Shown: positions 47,409 through 60,280, counted from the first letter of the stretch. The stretch: 64,000 nt of DNA from Rhizophagus irregularis (GCF_026210795.1 NC_089429.1:5332001-5396000); one strand, 5' to 3'. Notes: a model not told the origin generated them from the sequence alone. Numbers and translations: made by a program.

Positions 47409-47595
47409 CGGGTGCCGTTCAAAATCCTGAAAATCAAAATCCCGAAATCCAAAATCTCGACAGGTTCAAATCCCGACAGATACAGGTCAAAATCTTACAG
47501 AGCGACTTTCGGGCAGTAATGTGGGCCGATTTTTCGGGAATTTGAACCTGTCGGGATTTTGGATTTTGGGATTTGAGTTTTGGGATTTCGTACCA
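47409..47595. mobile_element. Inverted-repeat element (MITE) with 60-base arms
   Basis: AAAATCCCGAAATCCAAAAT and CGACAGGTTCAAATCCC in the left arm are inverted in the right arm (GAACCTGTCGGGATTTTGG, TTTTGGGATTTCG). The loop is GC-richer. Related words occur at 22085-22205. Confidence 0.65.
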
Positions 47596-47879
47596 TACCT
47601 AGAATCAGCCAAAGTTAAGATTTACAACTAGAATATGCGATTTGCTGGGGGACTTCGTCCCCCAAATATAACATTTATAATTAAAAAAATTCTTTGATAT
47701 AAATAAATTGAATTGTTATTCAGGAAAATTAAATACTTAACTTACTTAATACTTAGGATATGGTGAAAAAATGGTGCTAATGGATTATCTAACGAAGAAG
47801 TTCAAAGTCCAAAAAGTTTTAAATCATATTCTGATAGTTAGACCACACCGCGGCGATCATTACTTAAGAGTTTTTTTAT

Positions 47880-48135
47880 AACGCAATATTATTAGGTTTA
47901 CGTGGAGAGCATTTTATTTGATGGCTGAAGATGTTAAAAAACGTGAAGCTTAAGATATAATGTACTTATATTTCAATCAAAGACAAATCAACAAGTGGAA
48001 ATTGGAAATCATGGAAAAGTTGACAAACTTATTTTACCAAATAATCCGTATATAATTGAAATTTATGAGAAATAATTGTCTTATCGTCCTCGACTAGCTG
48101 AACCAAATTTTTTATCTTCAAGAATTTGGTGAACA
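47880..48135 (+). pseudogene. Remnant of a Crypton-type (DUF3504) tyrosine recombinase
   Basis: Across shifting plus-strand frames the sequence gives AILLGLRGEHFI (the G-L-R-x-x-E box of tyrosine recombinases, about 47884-47920), MAEDVKKREA, KTNQ...GNHGKVDKLILPNNPY (about 47982-48050), IIEIYEK and LSYRPRLAEPNF. Stops and several frameshifts interrupt it, and the catalytic C-terminal part is absent. This order is that of fungal Crypton/DUF3504 proteins. A dead fragment of about 250 bases. Confidence 0.55.
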
Positions 48136-48139
48136 AATT

Positions 48140-49690
48140 GTTTTTACTTTGTTAAATCATTTTAATAATTAATTTTAATTAATTTATAATATTAGCTTTA
48201 TATACAGGATGCTAATATAAATTTTGAATCGGATGAAAAATTTTATGAATGAAATATGCAAAGAGCATAAAATACGAGCTTGACTTTTTCAAGCTAGAGC
48301 CGAACTGGGCTAAGTAAAAGCTCAGCCTTGAGCCGAGCTAAGCTGGCTCGAAAAAAGAATTTGACTAGATTTATTCTAATAAAAATATAAAAAAATTGAT
48401 TATTAATAGAAACGACCTAGAATCAATTTTTAATAAAAAAAAAAAGACTTTAAATTTTTAGATATTGATTTTTTCAATCGTACAGAGGGCTTCACCATTG
48501 ATATTTGATACTATTTAAGAAATTTCAGCAACGTTTTTACAAACATGGTAAACAGGATTTTTAATGTAGGCCAGAATTATAGTGTTACCGATAAAAAGAA
48601 AGAATGCTATGATTGATGTCATTATTTAATTATCGCTATTATAATTATGACATAATATTTCTTTCTTCTTTATTACTCCATAATAATGTATTCGCCATTT
48701 GATAAATGAACCGTTAGAATTTGATCCATTTGTAAGAAAATTTTAAAAATTGTACACTATATCATACCGTAGTAATACCTAATCAAACCGCCCATTACTA
48801 AAGGAAATAAAAAGACGTTAAATAACGTTCTTAAAAGAAGTTATTAAATGAAACCTTTAAAAATAAAGGAAAAGGAAATGAAATTATTTTAAAAGAAAAC
48901 AAATATGATATTGGAATTAAGGTTGATTTAGAGTGATGCTTATTCATCACGAATCATTCGAGGTATAGTCGTAAGATGACTATATCTCCAATTTAAATCT
49001 GTAGATTTTAATATACGCTGAAAAAGACAATTTACACGAATCGCATGGATAAAAAGAAAATATAAAATCATTTTCAATTACATGACTTCGCAAATGATGT
49101 ATAAAAAGTAGCAATTCTATTAGTATAAAATAAAATAAAAAATAAACAAGAAAATAAAATACATAGGCAAATATATTGGTTTATAATTAAGATTGCTAGC
49201 TGTAATTAATGATTTCAGAAATTTCGAATTAAGTGACCTTGGTTTCCTAAGATACAAATATGGCATATCGCACCTCAACAATTAAAAGATATATAGTATT
49301 TAAATTATTGACGGTAAATAATATTCTCACTTCCCGCTACATTTTCGTTTAATTTTACGTTGTTAAAGTAAATTAATATGTAATAATAAAAAATCTTAAT
49401 ATTCCTATGTATTTAAATACGGTATGATTGGCTTCTTTTGTATCTTATTTACAAGAGGGATCCAAGTTTGATAGTATATATTATAATATATAGGAAATTA
49501 AAGACGTCAGAATTGTTAAGAAGTATTATAGCAATAAATTCTGGCTGTTACCACGGTCACAATTCTGCGGTAAATATTGGAATAGTTTAGTTATAAGTTT
49601 AAGGTCACCGATATTAATGTGAAATGTGAATTAAATATTTTTACTTTCGTGTACATATCCCAAATTACGTACGATGACCGAATAATTTCA
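48140..49690. other. Intergenic DNA
   Basis: GAGCCGAGCT / AGCTGGCTCG words at 48290-48352 form a small GC-richer palindromic patch. GGCCAGAATTATAG at 48570 belongs to the dispersed GGCC palindromes. No gene was recognised. Confidence 0.4.
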
Positions 49691-49692
49691 AA

Positions 49693-49759
49693 ATGCAAGT
49701 AAAATTAGGTACATACGATTTATCAAAGTACGTCATAATCCTTACTGGCGCGTCTGATG
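49693..49759 (+). pseudogene. Short-chain dehydrogenase fragment, exon 1 only
   Basis: The ATG and 67 bases encode MQVKLGTYDLSKYV and the cofactor-loop start ILTGASDG, then a proper GTAAAA donor. After about 95 bases an acceptor-like TTTAAG|GC is followed by two or three codons before the similarity ends. Exons 2-6 are missing. It is the left-most copy of the dehydrogenase cluster. Confidence 0.75.
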
Positions 49760-50417
49760 GTAAAAATTGAATTTTTTTTTCTTCAAAATTAAATTTTACT
49801 TTCATTAAAATAATATAAAAATAATATGAACTATATTTTTATTTTACTTTAAGGCGGCATCATTTTAAATTTTTTGTTTATTTCTTAAAATTTTTTTTTT
49901 TGTATAAATAATCTTTATTAAATAACTTTTTCATCTAATAAATAAATTAATATTTCCATAATTAGATAGAAACCCTAATTATATTGAGCAATTACGTAAA
50001 GATGATCAAAAAAAATAACGTATTTTATATTCCCAGATCACCATTTGGCATTAATTTTTTACCAAAATTGGAAATTGCAAAATTTCATTATATATAAATA
50101 ATTATTAATTCCATCAATATACCAGTGGTCACTCAGTATCCAATTATCCGTAAATAAAATAAATAATAGTGATTTTTTATATTTATATTTATTTTTCAAG
50201 AATTTTTCGAGGATTTCCAAACCCATAATTTGTAGTATTCTTATAAAAATAGATCCTTATAGACACGCTTTTTTGATTGGTCACAACTTACGGTGTTACG
50301 GTCGATCTCCCATTTTTTTTATATAAGGCAAGCTGTGAACGGTGGCGTGATTTCGTTCACATTTCATTTTATTCATAAAACATTTCAAAAAAAAAGTTAT
50401 TGAATTAATTCAAAATA

Positions 50418-51752
50418 ATGCCAGTAAAATTAGGTACAATTGATTTATCAAGACATGTCATAATCCTTACTGGCGCAACTGATGGTAAAAGTTTGAATTT
50501 TTTTTTTTTTTAAAGATAAAAATTTTTTTATTCTTCTATTTTAAATAATACTAAATATATATTTATTTTATTTTAAGGCATCGGTAAAGAAATGGCAAGG
50601 ATTTTAGCTGGATTTAATCCAAAACGATTGATTTTACCAGCACGTAATAAAGAAAAAGGAAATAATTTATTAGAATATATTAAATCTTCAAATGGAAATA
50701 CAAATAATGTTGAAATTTGGGAATTGGATTTAGCAGACTTACAAAGCGTAAAAAATTTTGCAAATAAGTTCATTAATGAAGTTGGAGAATTGCATATTTT
50801 AATTAATAATGCGGGTAATTAATAATATTAAAATAATCGATTAATTGTTTGAATGTTTCGTATATTTATATATTCGATATATATATTTGTAGGTATTTGG
50901 AATAATAAAGAAATCATTAAAACGAAGGATAATTTGGAGTCACAATTTCAAGTAATTTATCACTTTCTTTAATTTTTGCAATCGTTTAACATATGATATT
51001 TGAATTTTTTTTTTAACATATAATTTATTATAGGTTAACCATTTAGCACCATTTTTGCTTACTTTATTGTTATTGGATACAATAAAAAAATCAGCTTCAG
51101 TTGAATTACCTGGAAAAATTGCATTTACTAGTTCAAGATCTCAGGGATATGGAAAAATTGATTTTGATAATTTAAATCTTGAGAAAGGTGCTTACTTTGG
51201 TCCTTTTCATGGTTATGCAAATACTAAATTGATGGTAAGATTTTGTCTAAGTTACCTATTTAATTATAAATGCTTTAAAACTGACTAAATATTTTATTTA
51301 TTTGGAAAAAAAAAATAAAGAACGTAATTATTGCTCAGGAATTAGGGCGTATTCTTCAAAACGAAAGTAAGTAGTAATAAAGGAAATAAACAATTTTTTA
51401 TTTTTATAACGTGAAGAAAAAAAAAGATTAATTAACCCTTTGTTCCTTTAAATATGTAGATATTACAACATATTCACTTCATCCTGGTATAATTCTAACA
51501 AATATATCCAATGCAAAAGGTGTTTTCATGGAATTTGTCGTGAAAATAGCTACGAAAATAATTGGGATATCAACTGAACAAGGCGCCATCAATACTCTTT
51601 ATCCCGTGCTTTCTCCTGAAAATAAAGAAACAGGAAAATATTATCATGAAGGTATTGAAAAGGAACCAAATGAAATTGCAAATGATCAAGAAGTCGTAAA
51701 AAAGCTATGGGATATTTCTGAAAAAATGTTAAAAGATCGTGAAATGATTTAA
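50418..51752 (+). CDS. Short-chain dehydrogenase/reductase, copy A (intact)
   Basis: Six exons (50418-50484, 50578-50814, 50893-50951, 51034-51234, 51321-51366, 51460-51752) give 300 residues. A Rossmann fold is indicated by TGATDGIGK (18-26) for NAD(P) binding, LDLADLQSVKNF, and NNAG at the end of exon 2. The catalytic set is present: Ser about 155 in IAFTSSRS, Tyr182 and Lys186 in YANTK. This organisation matches the retinol-dehydrogenase/WWOX-like SDR group, which oxidises or reduces lipophilic alcohols and carbonyls; the true substrate is unknown. No signal peptide or membrane anchor is visible. All junctions are GT-AG and keep phase, so it is likely functional. The other copies in the cluster share the same intron positions where those exons survive. 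Confidence 0.9.
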
Positions 51753-52183
51753 GTTCGATTTTTGGAAAAAAATTTATATGATAAATTCATTTTCTTATTT
51801 TTTTTTTTTTGTATCTACTGTACATTACGTATCGCGGTACGCAAAATAACTTTTTATCCGATAAATAAAAAATAATTTCTAACCGCTTACAAATCAGAAA
51901 GCGGATAAATTAATTACGTGATGCTATCAAAATTGGAAATTATTAAATGTCGATTCATTGCTATGTATATCAGCTGATGTACCCCACTAAACAAATTTAT
52001 CGATAACTACGGGGAAAAATCAACCGGTGGGCAGAATTACATAATTCCTACTCAAGTTCTAAACTGGATTGTATCAAATTAACGTAATTCCTTCCCGGTT
52101 AAGATTAGTAATAATCGATAGAAAAAAACATAAAAAGACTTAAAATCCAAACTATCAAAATAAATTTTTTTTTAAAAAAAAAA

Positions 52184-53498
52184 ATGCCAGTTAAATTAGA
52201 TAATAATTGTGATTTATCAAGACATGTTATAATTCTTACTGGGGCTACTGATGGTAAATAAATTCACAAACATTTCCGTTTCAAAATAATTCAATCACTT
52301 ACATTTTATATTATTTAAGGCTTCGGTAAAGATATGGCAAGAATTTTAGCTGGTTTTAATCCAAAAAAATTGATTTTACCAGCACGTAATAAAGAAAAAG
52401 GAAATAATTTATTAGAATATATTAAATCTTCTAACGGACATGCAAACAATGTTGAAATTTGGGAAATGGATTTAGCAGATCTACAAAGTGTAAAAAATTT
52501 TGCTAATAAATTCATCAACGAAATTGGAGAATTACATATATTATTTAATAATGCAGGTAATAAAAATAATTATATTGTGTTTTATTAGGTTTCGTATTTA
52601 TTGTATATACCGTATTTATCTATTCGATGTATTTTCCTCCATAGGAATAATGATTAATAATCAAGTCATTAAAACGAAGGATAACTTGGAATTACAATTT
52701 CAGGTAATTAATTTCTTTTGTTTTTGGTTTTTTTTTTGCAATTTCGTTTGTTTGAATTCTCTTTTTAACATTTATATAATATTTTAGGTCAACCATTTAG
52801 CACCATTTTTACTTACTTTATTGTTATTGGATACAATAAAAAAATCGGTTTCTGCTGAATTACCCGGAAAAATTGCATTTACTAGTTCAGGAGCTCAAAG
52901 AAAAGGGATTATTGATTTCGATAATTTAAATCTTGAGAAAGGTGCTTACTTGAGACCTCTTCAAGGTTATTCAAATACTAAATTGATGGTAAGAATTTCG
53001 ATCATAGTTTATTTATTTATATTTTATATTTTATTCAATGATAATGAAATTTATAATTGGTACCTTTTTTTTTTAAAAAAAAAAGAATGTTATTGTTGCC
53101 AAGGAACTAAGTCATATAGTTCAAAACGAAAGTAAGTATAATAAAAAAAAAATTTATCTTTTTACTAGTAAATGTAAAATTGACTCCTTTTTTTTAAATA
53201 TGAAGATATTACGACGTATTCGCTTCATCCTGGTGTAATTCAATCTAACATAGGTCACATGAATAGCGGCATATCAAATTTTTTCTTGGGTTTATTTGTA
53301 AAAATGTATGAAATAACATCTGAACAAGGTGCCACCAATACTCTTTATCCCGTGCTTTCTCCTGATAATAAAGAAACTGGAAAATATTATCATGAAGGTA
53401 TTGAAAGGGAACCAAATAAAATTGTAGATGATCAAGAAGTTACAAAAAAACTATGGGATATTTCCGAACAAATATTAAAAGATCATGAAATGATTTAA
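52184..53498 (+). CDS. Short-chain dehydrogenase/reductase, copy B (intact)
   Basis: Exons 52184-52253, 52320-52556, 52645-52703, 52788-52988, 53086-53131 and 53206-53498 encode 301 residues. The nucleotide-binding loop is TGATDGFG (Phe replaces the usual Ile), NNAG is kept, and the active site has IAFTSSGAQ and YSNTK. The C-terminus (LYPVLSPDNKETGKYYHEGI) is nearly the same as in copy A. It starts 431 bases after copy A ends, in the same direction. A T9-A11 block abuts the ATG. Role as for copy A; the changed loop residue and the residues before Tyr could alter cofactor or substrate choice. Confidence 0.9.
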
Positions 53499-53499
53499 A

Positions 53500-54052
53500 G
53501 TTTCAGCTTTTTTTTAACAATTTCTCGCATTATACAGCAACATTTCTTGATAATCATATTGTATTATTTTTTTTAGTATTAGTTAAATAATTTCTGTTAG
53601 ATGTACTGTACTTATATTATGAGAATAATCCTAAATAAATCATTTATCCAGTAATATTGCGAATTAAATGAATCTTATTTAATGAATAGTATTATTTCAC
53701 GCACGTGTCGATAAATATCACGCTTGATTCAAGAAAAAAGACGTGAATTGCATACAACAGTATTTTATAAACATAACACCACTGACGACGTGATTCACAG
53801 TATAATTTTTGTTGCCTATAAAGAAATTTACGGAAAAATCTTTAAAATTGTATTAGTACCAATTTATACTGGTTGTTAAACCGACTATATTTACATTTTA
53901 CATAACATAAAAATATCCACATAAAATATCCAAATGAATTATCCTAAATTATTCATAGGATAATTCGATGAAAAACTATTAATATTCAGATATCCTGTCA
54001 AAAATGGGTAATCCTTCCAGAATAATCCGAATTATTATGAAATTATTATGAA
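53500..54052. other. Intergenic DNA between dehydrogenase copies
   Basis: No coding or repeat signal; AT-rich. Confidence 0.4.
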
Positions 54053-54053
54053 A

Positions 54054-54141
54054 ATAATGGTGTAGTTAGCCGACGATCTACGCCTGAGCCGGGTCCGGAT
54101 CACGTTGCGGCTAATTATTTTTCGGCTAACTACACCATTAT
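54054..54141. mobile_element. 88-base palindromic mini-element
   Basis: ATAATGGTGTAGTTAGCCGA at 54054-54073 is exactly inverted at 54122-54141. The 48-base centre is unusually GC-rich (CGCCTGAGCCGGGTCCGG). The shortest inverted-repeat element noted in the window. Confidence 0.75.
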
Positions 54142-54615
54142 ATTATGAATATCCAAATTACGTTGAATTAATGAATAATATATGATATGTAATAGTTTTA
54201 TGTATATATGAATTTATTTCTAATTTGGAATATGAACAATATTAAGATTATTAATAGGATTATCTATTTCACAAATTTATTTAACCGAATAATAAACCCG
54301 GATGATATGATAATCCGGATAAATCCTAGGATCTTATCCGTTCAAGGAAAAACTATACAAAATAATATATAACAGTGGAATCCGGGTAAAGAATTTTATT
54401 TAACCGCTTTAATCCAGTATTCGGACAATCAAAATATTTTTAATTGATCATCATATTTGAGTGATTTACGCATGTACATGGTCAACTTTACCATTAACCA
54501 CATGGTACTATTTAAGAAATCGGTAAATAAATGGCAGTTTAACCGCGTTTTGAATGCTTTGTATATTCAATATAATTATCTTCGTAAGTGTTTATAAGTG
54601 TTTAAAATAGTAGAC

Positions 54616-54770
54616 ATTCATTAAAACGAAGGATAACTTGGAATCATAGTTTCAAATAATTTATCTAATTTTTTTTTTTTGTAAATTGTTTGTATGCCAT
54701 TCGTCTTTTACATAAATAAACCTTAAATATTTCTGAAAAAAAAATATTAAAAGATCATGGAACGAATTAC
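54616..54770 (+). pseudogene. Dehydrogenase remnant (exon 3 and C-terminal scraps)
   Basis: TCATTAAAACGAAGGATAAC (exon 3, IKTKDNLE) is followed by an intron-like T-run, and at 54737-54760 AAAATATTAAAAGATCATG matches the last codons of the family (ILKDHE). Everything between is gone. Confidence 0.6.
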
Positions 54771-55166
54771 AGTAAATATTCGAATTTCATTATTCAGTGA
54801 AAATAATTCCCGATCGACACTAATCCCTATCAAAATTGGAAATATTGGAAATTATGTAACGACGCTATTACTTTTTACTTGTATGAAATACCATATCAAA
54901 TATTGAAAATACTGAGAGAGTTGATTTTTTTTAATTGATTTTATGTAATATATATTTGCTCTTTGCATTTTTTAGCCCAAAATGGCAATCTTCTTTTAAA
55001 CGAAGAAAAGAATAGGGGCGTCGACGTATCCACAACAAATTTATCAATTAACATTTTCCGTAAAACAACGTATTCCAAAAGACTCGTAATCGATAGAAAA
55101 AACATATAAAAAGAAATTAAAATCCTTTAAACTGTCAAGAATAATTTTTTTTTTAAAAAAAAAACA

Positions 55167-56682
55167 ATGCCAGTCAAATTAAATAATAATTACGATTTAT
55201 CAAAACACGTATAATTCTTACCGGAGCTACTGATGGTAAATAAATTCAACTTATGTATTTTCAATTCAAATAATTCAATCACTTACATTTTATATTATTT
55301 AAGGTATCGGTAAAATTGTAGCAAGAATTCTAGCTGGTTTTAATCCAAAAAAATTGATTTTACCGGCACGTAATAAAGAAAAAGGAAATAATTTATTAGA
55401 ATATATTAAATCTTCTAACGGACATGCAAATAATGTCGAAATTTGGGAAATGGATTTAGCAGATTTACAAAGTGTAAAAAGCTTTGCTAATAAATTTATC
55501 AATGAAATTGGAGAATTGCATATATTATTTAATAATGCAGGTAATAAAAATAATGATATTTTATCCCATCGGTATTATGTATACACCGATGGATTTTTTT
55601 GTAAATTATTCCACCGGTATAAAAAAAGTATAAAAAAGTATAAAATCCATCGGTGTATACGCCATACACAATGAGATAAACCTGTTATTCCATGGGTATC
55701 TAATAAATACTCCATATACACCGATGCCTTGGGGCCCCCCGAAGGGAGGGGAGCATCGGTGAATATTTCAGTTATTCATTGATACCCATGGAATAACAAG
55801 TATGTATTTTATTACGTTTCGTATTTATTGTATATATTTATCTATCCCCTCCATAGGAATAATGATTAATAATCAAGTCATTAAAACGAAGGATAACTTG
55901 GAAATACAATTTCAGGTAATTTATTTCTTTTTTTTTGCAATTTCGTTTGTTTGAATTCTCTTTTTAACATTACATTATTTTAGGTCAACCATCTAGCACC
56001 ATTGTTACTTACTTTATTGTTATTGGATACAATAAAAAAATCGGTTTCCGCTGAATTACCTGGAAAAATTGCATTTACAAGTTCGGGAACTCAAAGATAT
56101 GGAAAAATTGATTTTGATAATTTAAATCTTGAGAAAGGTGCTTACTTTGGTCCTTTCAAGGTTATGCAAATACTAAATTGATGGTAAGAATTTCGATCAT
56201 AGTATATTTATTTATATTTTACTTAATGATAAAGGCTCTAAGATTTATAATTGGTATCTTTTTTTTTCTTCAAAAAAAAAAAGAATATTATTGTTACCAA
56301 GGAACTAAGTCGTGTAGTTTAAAACAAAAATGAAAGTAAGTATTATAAAAAAAAAGATTTTTTTTTTACTAGCATTACTTTAACTCTTTTTATAAAATAT
56401 GCAGATATTACGACGTTTTTGCTTCAACCTGGTATAATTCAAACAAATTTAGGCCATATGAATAGCGGCTTGTCAAATTTTCTCCAAAATTTATTTGTAA
56501 AAATGTATGAAATACCAGCTGAACAAGGTGCCATCAATGTTCTATATCCCGTGCTTTCTCCCGAAAATAAAGAAACTGGAAAATATTATCATGAAGGTCT
56601 TGAAAAGGAACCAAATGAAATTGTAGAAGTTATGAAGAGACTATGGAACGTTTCTGAACAAATATTAAAGATCATGAAATGA
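55167..56682 (+). pseudogene. Short-chain dehydrogenase, copy C (frameshifted)
   Basis: All six exons can be aligned with copies A and B, but exon 1 lacks one T so that TAA appears at 55212-55214, exon 4 lacks one T near 56154 just before the catalytic Tyr codon, and exon 5 has a TAA at 56320-56322 where the other copies have CAA. Near the C-terminus two codons differ from the intact copies. Intron 2 also carries an inverted-repeat insertion (55565-55806). The remaining sequence is close to copy B, so inactivation is recent. Confidence 0.88.
55565..55806. mobile_element. Double-hairpin insertion in intron 2 of copy C
   Basis: Relative to copy B, about 240 extra bases lie between two copies of ATTTTAT. 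They contain two consecutive inverted repeats: GTATACACCGATGGATTTTT facing AAAATCCATCGGTGTATAC, and GTTATTCCATGGGTATC facing GATACCCATGGAATAAC. The loop of the second holds GGGGCCCCCCGAAGGGAGGGG. Non-coding. Confidence 0.75.
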
Positions 56683-56689
56683 TCTAAAA

Positions 56690-59150
56690 ATTCAAAATCA
56701 GTTCTCTGTTTCACACGACAACATTTTATAAAATAAATTTAAAAGATTTTTTTTTTTAGTTTCAGTATATTATTTTATTAATATTAGTTTAAGTTCCTTA
56801 TAGATACTAGTTTCTATACGTGTATAAATGATTTAATTAAATCCTTTATCGGCGAATTAATGAATATCTTATTATTCACGTGTTGATTATATAAAATTCA
56901 TATCACGCTTGATTTAATGATTCTATTTTATCTTTCAATATTAATATATAAATTTTCTTTCTCCACGATGTAATTGCGATCAGCCTTATTGATTTATTTA
57001 TTATTTACCGTTTAAAACACTCGCATCCCTTTTTTGTGTGCCAGGTTCGTGGCAAAAATGTGTGGCGCAGCTGCGCCCACGCCTCACGGCGTTATATGTA
57101 GATTTTGATTTGTGTCGCAAATACTAATAATTTTATTTAAAGATGAGCTTAATTTCAAAAAGCTTAAGATACACCATGTAACCTTCTCAGTGGCCCTTCG
57201 AAATTCTTTGAAATGATATCCCTTTTTTTTTTAAAATAAATAATAAATAATTCTACGAAACTACTTGAACGATACAAATACTTCGCGATTTTATGTAATT
57301 ATGTAATCGGATACGAACAAAATTACGTTTATAAACTTTTCTTTCTTTTCCAAAATAAAATTAAACCAATGGATAATTAAACAAAGAATATAAAACCTTC
57401 TTGAAATCCTTTATTAAATGAATTTGGAATTGGTGAAATACGTCCACTTACTTAAACTCAAAATAAACTTAGACTCATAGTTTATTTATTAAATTCATAT
57501 TTTATTCGTTCGTTAAAACTAACAAAATGAAATATATCTGATTAAATAAAATCTCAAAAATTTAATCATTATTTCATTGTGATTCTTTATCGGTAAACTT
57601 TTCATCATTTATTTATTTTAAATAGTATCCAATTCAAGATTTTTTTTGCTTCTAACTATTCTTCTTGATAGCATTAATTTTTGTTAATTTATATTTCTGG
57701 TTAGATTAGGCAAAATTTTGATTTCTATTAACAACTTTTTTTAAAATAAAAAAATGGATTTGTATTACTGTATAAAAGTGGTAGAAATGCTGTAATAAAA
57801 GCATCATTTTTTAACAAAAGTTAAAAGCGTTCAGATGTTACTTTCTTCTCCCGATTTCATCCCCATGAATAAACTTTAAGATGCCGCTTTCCTGTAGCAA
57901 TTGTATCATTAAAATTCTTTAAAATACATATTAATGTATTATAGTACAAATTAAAAATACATTTTTCAATCATATCGCTTTTAAAAAATATGTTCCGCAT
58001 TTCGAAATCAAAAACTATTCCAGAACTACCATATATTTTCTTGTTTTTTTTCCGAAAAAGCAAGTTATATGTGTTTTATTGAATGAACCTAACTTTCCAT
58101 AAATGATCCTTTTTCTTAGGAACTTTCAGGGCGAAACCTTTTTTTTTTTTAGAGTTTGAATTCGTTATCCGTATGAATAATATCAATATTGTAAAGCTTC
58201 ATGCTCTACAATATCTGTCCGGAATTTCGTAAAATAAATTTTAATCATGAGTCGGTATAATAAAACCAAGGATGTTGTTATACTTAAGTTTTGAATTAAA
58301 ATTTTGTATTGATAGTCATTTCGTACAAAATTGCTTAGTGATATTTTAGAAATTTGAAATAGAAAAAGACACTTCGTTATAGAAAAAATTTTATACCATT
58401 ATTAACCGACTCCACTAATTTAATTCCAATGTTCTGATTGGACGGTGAGATACTAGGGATGTCAAATAGGATTTTATTATTGAAAAAACGGAAGTGATGA
58501 GACAGGACGTGATTTGATGTGCTAAATAACATCCTAACCCTTAATCCTAATCTAATCATAGATCAGTTTGTTTCTTCCTCCGGGCCAACTAAAGTCTTGC
58601 TTTGTTTTTATCCCTCCAGGATCCACAATTATTTTTTTACAGCCTTCCTTCCTGCATTTCTATACTCCTCTTATTTTGAAATATTACTATATATATTTGT
58701 AATTCATAGTTTATTAAATTTATCGATAAAACAATTCGATTTTTATTTAAAGATATTACAACTTCTTCCTCCTCACCAGTCACCACCTGCATAAGATTAG
58801 GTTATATAATTTTTTGATCTATCATAGTTTTAAAACTTTTACGTGTATCATCAACATATAAATAATCGCTATAGACCTCGTCCCCATCTTTTTCTGATAT
58901 CTTTGTCACGTTAATAACATAATAACAATTATAATTACATCCAATAGTAAATTTCGTGGTATCACTCTCGTCGAATTTTAATTATTATCTACTTCACAAG
59001 CATCCTCAAGTAAATAATATTTTCTGAGAAAAGTTACTCGCATTCTTTATACTAATATAAGGAAAGATTTATATAATTTCGCTTGTAAAAAAAAAATGAT
59101 AATTAAAAAATAAAAAATAAAATCGATAATTTTGATGCATGTACTGTAGT
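56690..59150. other. Gene-free stretch between dehydrogenase copies
   Basis: Short frames at about 57860-58060 and 58380-58790 have no domain. A mildly GC-rich patch at 57030-57090 (TGTGGCGCAGCTGCGCCCAC) includes a GCGCAGCTGCGC palindrome. CCTAACCCTTAATCCTAATC at 58530 is weakly telomere-like. Confidence 0.4.
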
Positions 59151-59154
59151 TCAC

Positions 59155-59480
59155 ATTGATGGTAAATAAATTCAAGTATTCAACTTATACACTTTCTTTT
59201 CAATAAATAAATCATTTATTAAACAAATGGCAAGAATTTAACCCGACTACAAACACGTACTAATAAAGAAAAAGAAATAATTTATTAGAATTTGGGAAGC
59301 GATTTACAAAGTGGAAAAACTTTGATAATATATTCATCAATAGAAATTAGAGAATTACAAATAATAAAAACGGTGATTTAATATTATTAAGGTTCGTATT
59401 TTTTGTATATTTATATTATTATTCGATGTATTTTTCTCCGTAGGAATTATGATCAATAATCAAGTCATTAAAAACGACCA
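59155..59480 (+). pseudogene. Decayed dehydrogenase copy (exons 1-3)
   Basis: GATGGTAAATAAATTCAA (end of exon 1 with donor), ATGGCAAGAATTTAACC, CGTACTAATAAAGAAAAAG, TTACAAAGTGGAAAAACTTT and GGAATTATGATCAATAATCA follow the family order, with many deletions and stops. The copy ends where the neighbouring element region begins. Confidence 0.7.
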
Positions 59481-59582
59481 AGTTACATAGTAGTAGTTAC
59501 GTAGTGATAAAATAGTTTACGACCAAAAAGGGTAACAGTTTGTGCGTATCAGTGTATCATGAGGTAAATCTAAAACGATGAG

Positions 59583-60280
59583 TATGAAGCGCCATACTAA
59601 TCAAAAGTCTGGGTTACCATACTGATCAAAAAATCCCGGATTTATCTGGGTGAAAACGGATTAATCCCATATTTCATCCTGGATTTTCCTATATTTGAGT
59701 ATTATTTCATCCCGGATCTTCCCATATTTTATCATCCACACATTTTATCCCGGATTAATTCCTTAAATTTCACCAAAAATTACATCACCAAACCCTGGAT
59801 TATCCATATTTTATCCCAGATTTGATCTATATTTCATATATAATAATATATATTATATATATAATATTTATAATATATATATCGGTATTTATTTATTTAT
59901 TTATTTTATGTGAAGTCGGCAAGACTGTCAAAGAGAACATATAACCCTCCAAAAGGAGGCCTTCGTCCTACATTAAATATATATATATCGGTATTATATA
60001 CAGTATATATAATCCTGATCTTATATTTATCACTAAGTCATGTGATCAGATTTTTGTTTATATTTTAGAAACTTCTTAAAATAAAGAAAATTTTTGTTTA
60101 CACGAGATGCTCCTGGAATAAAATATGGATCAGATCCAGGATAAATATTGGAAAATCTGGGATAAAATATAGGAAAATCCGGGATGAAATATGGATTTAA
60201 AAATCTATTTTCACCCCGGATAAATCTAGGGTTTGATCCAGGGTTTAGTTCCAGACTTTGGATCAGTATGGCGCTTCATA
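59583..60280. mobile_element. Inverted-repeat element with TA duplication (mariner-like MITE)
   Basis: TGAAGCGCCATACT at the left end is inverted at the right end (AGTATGGCGCTTCA), and TA flanks both sides. Each arm carries repeated ATCCCGGATTTTCCCATATTT-like words facing those of the other arm, so the 698-base element can fold almost completely. TA duplication and short termini suggest Tc1/mariner mobilisation. No transposase. Confidence 0.75.
59890..59980 (-). mobile_element. 91-base truncated LINE nested in the mariner-like element
   Basis: On the minus strand, sequence containing TCTTTGACAGTCTTGCCGAC ends in a (TAAA)n tail at 59890-59908. It is flanked by ATATATATCGGTATT at 59875-59889 and 59981-59995, a 15-base target duplication. 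Insertion therefore postdates the host element. Confidence 0.7.
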
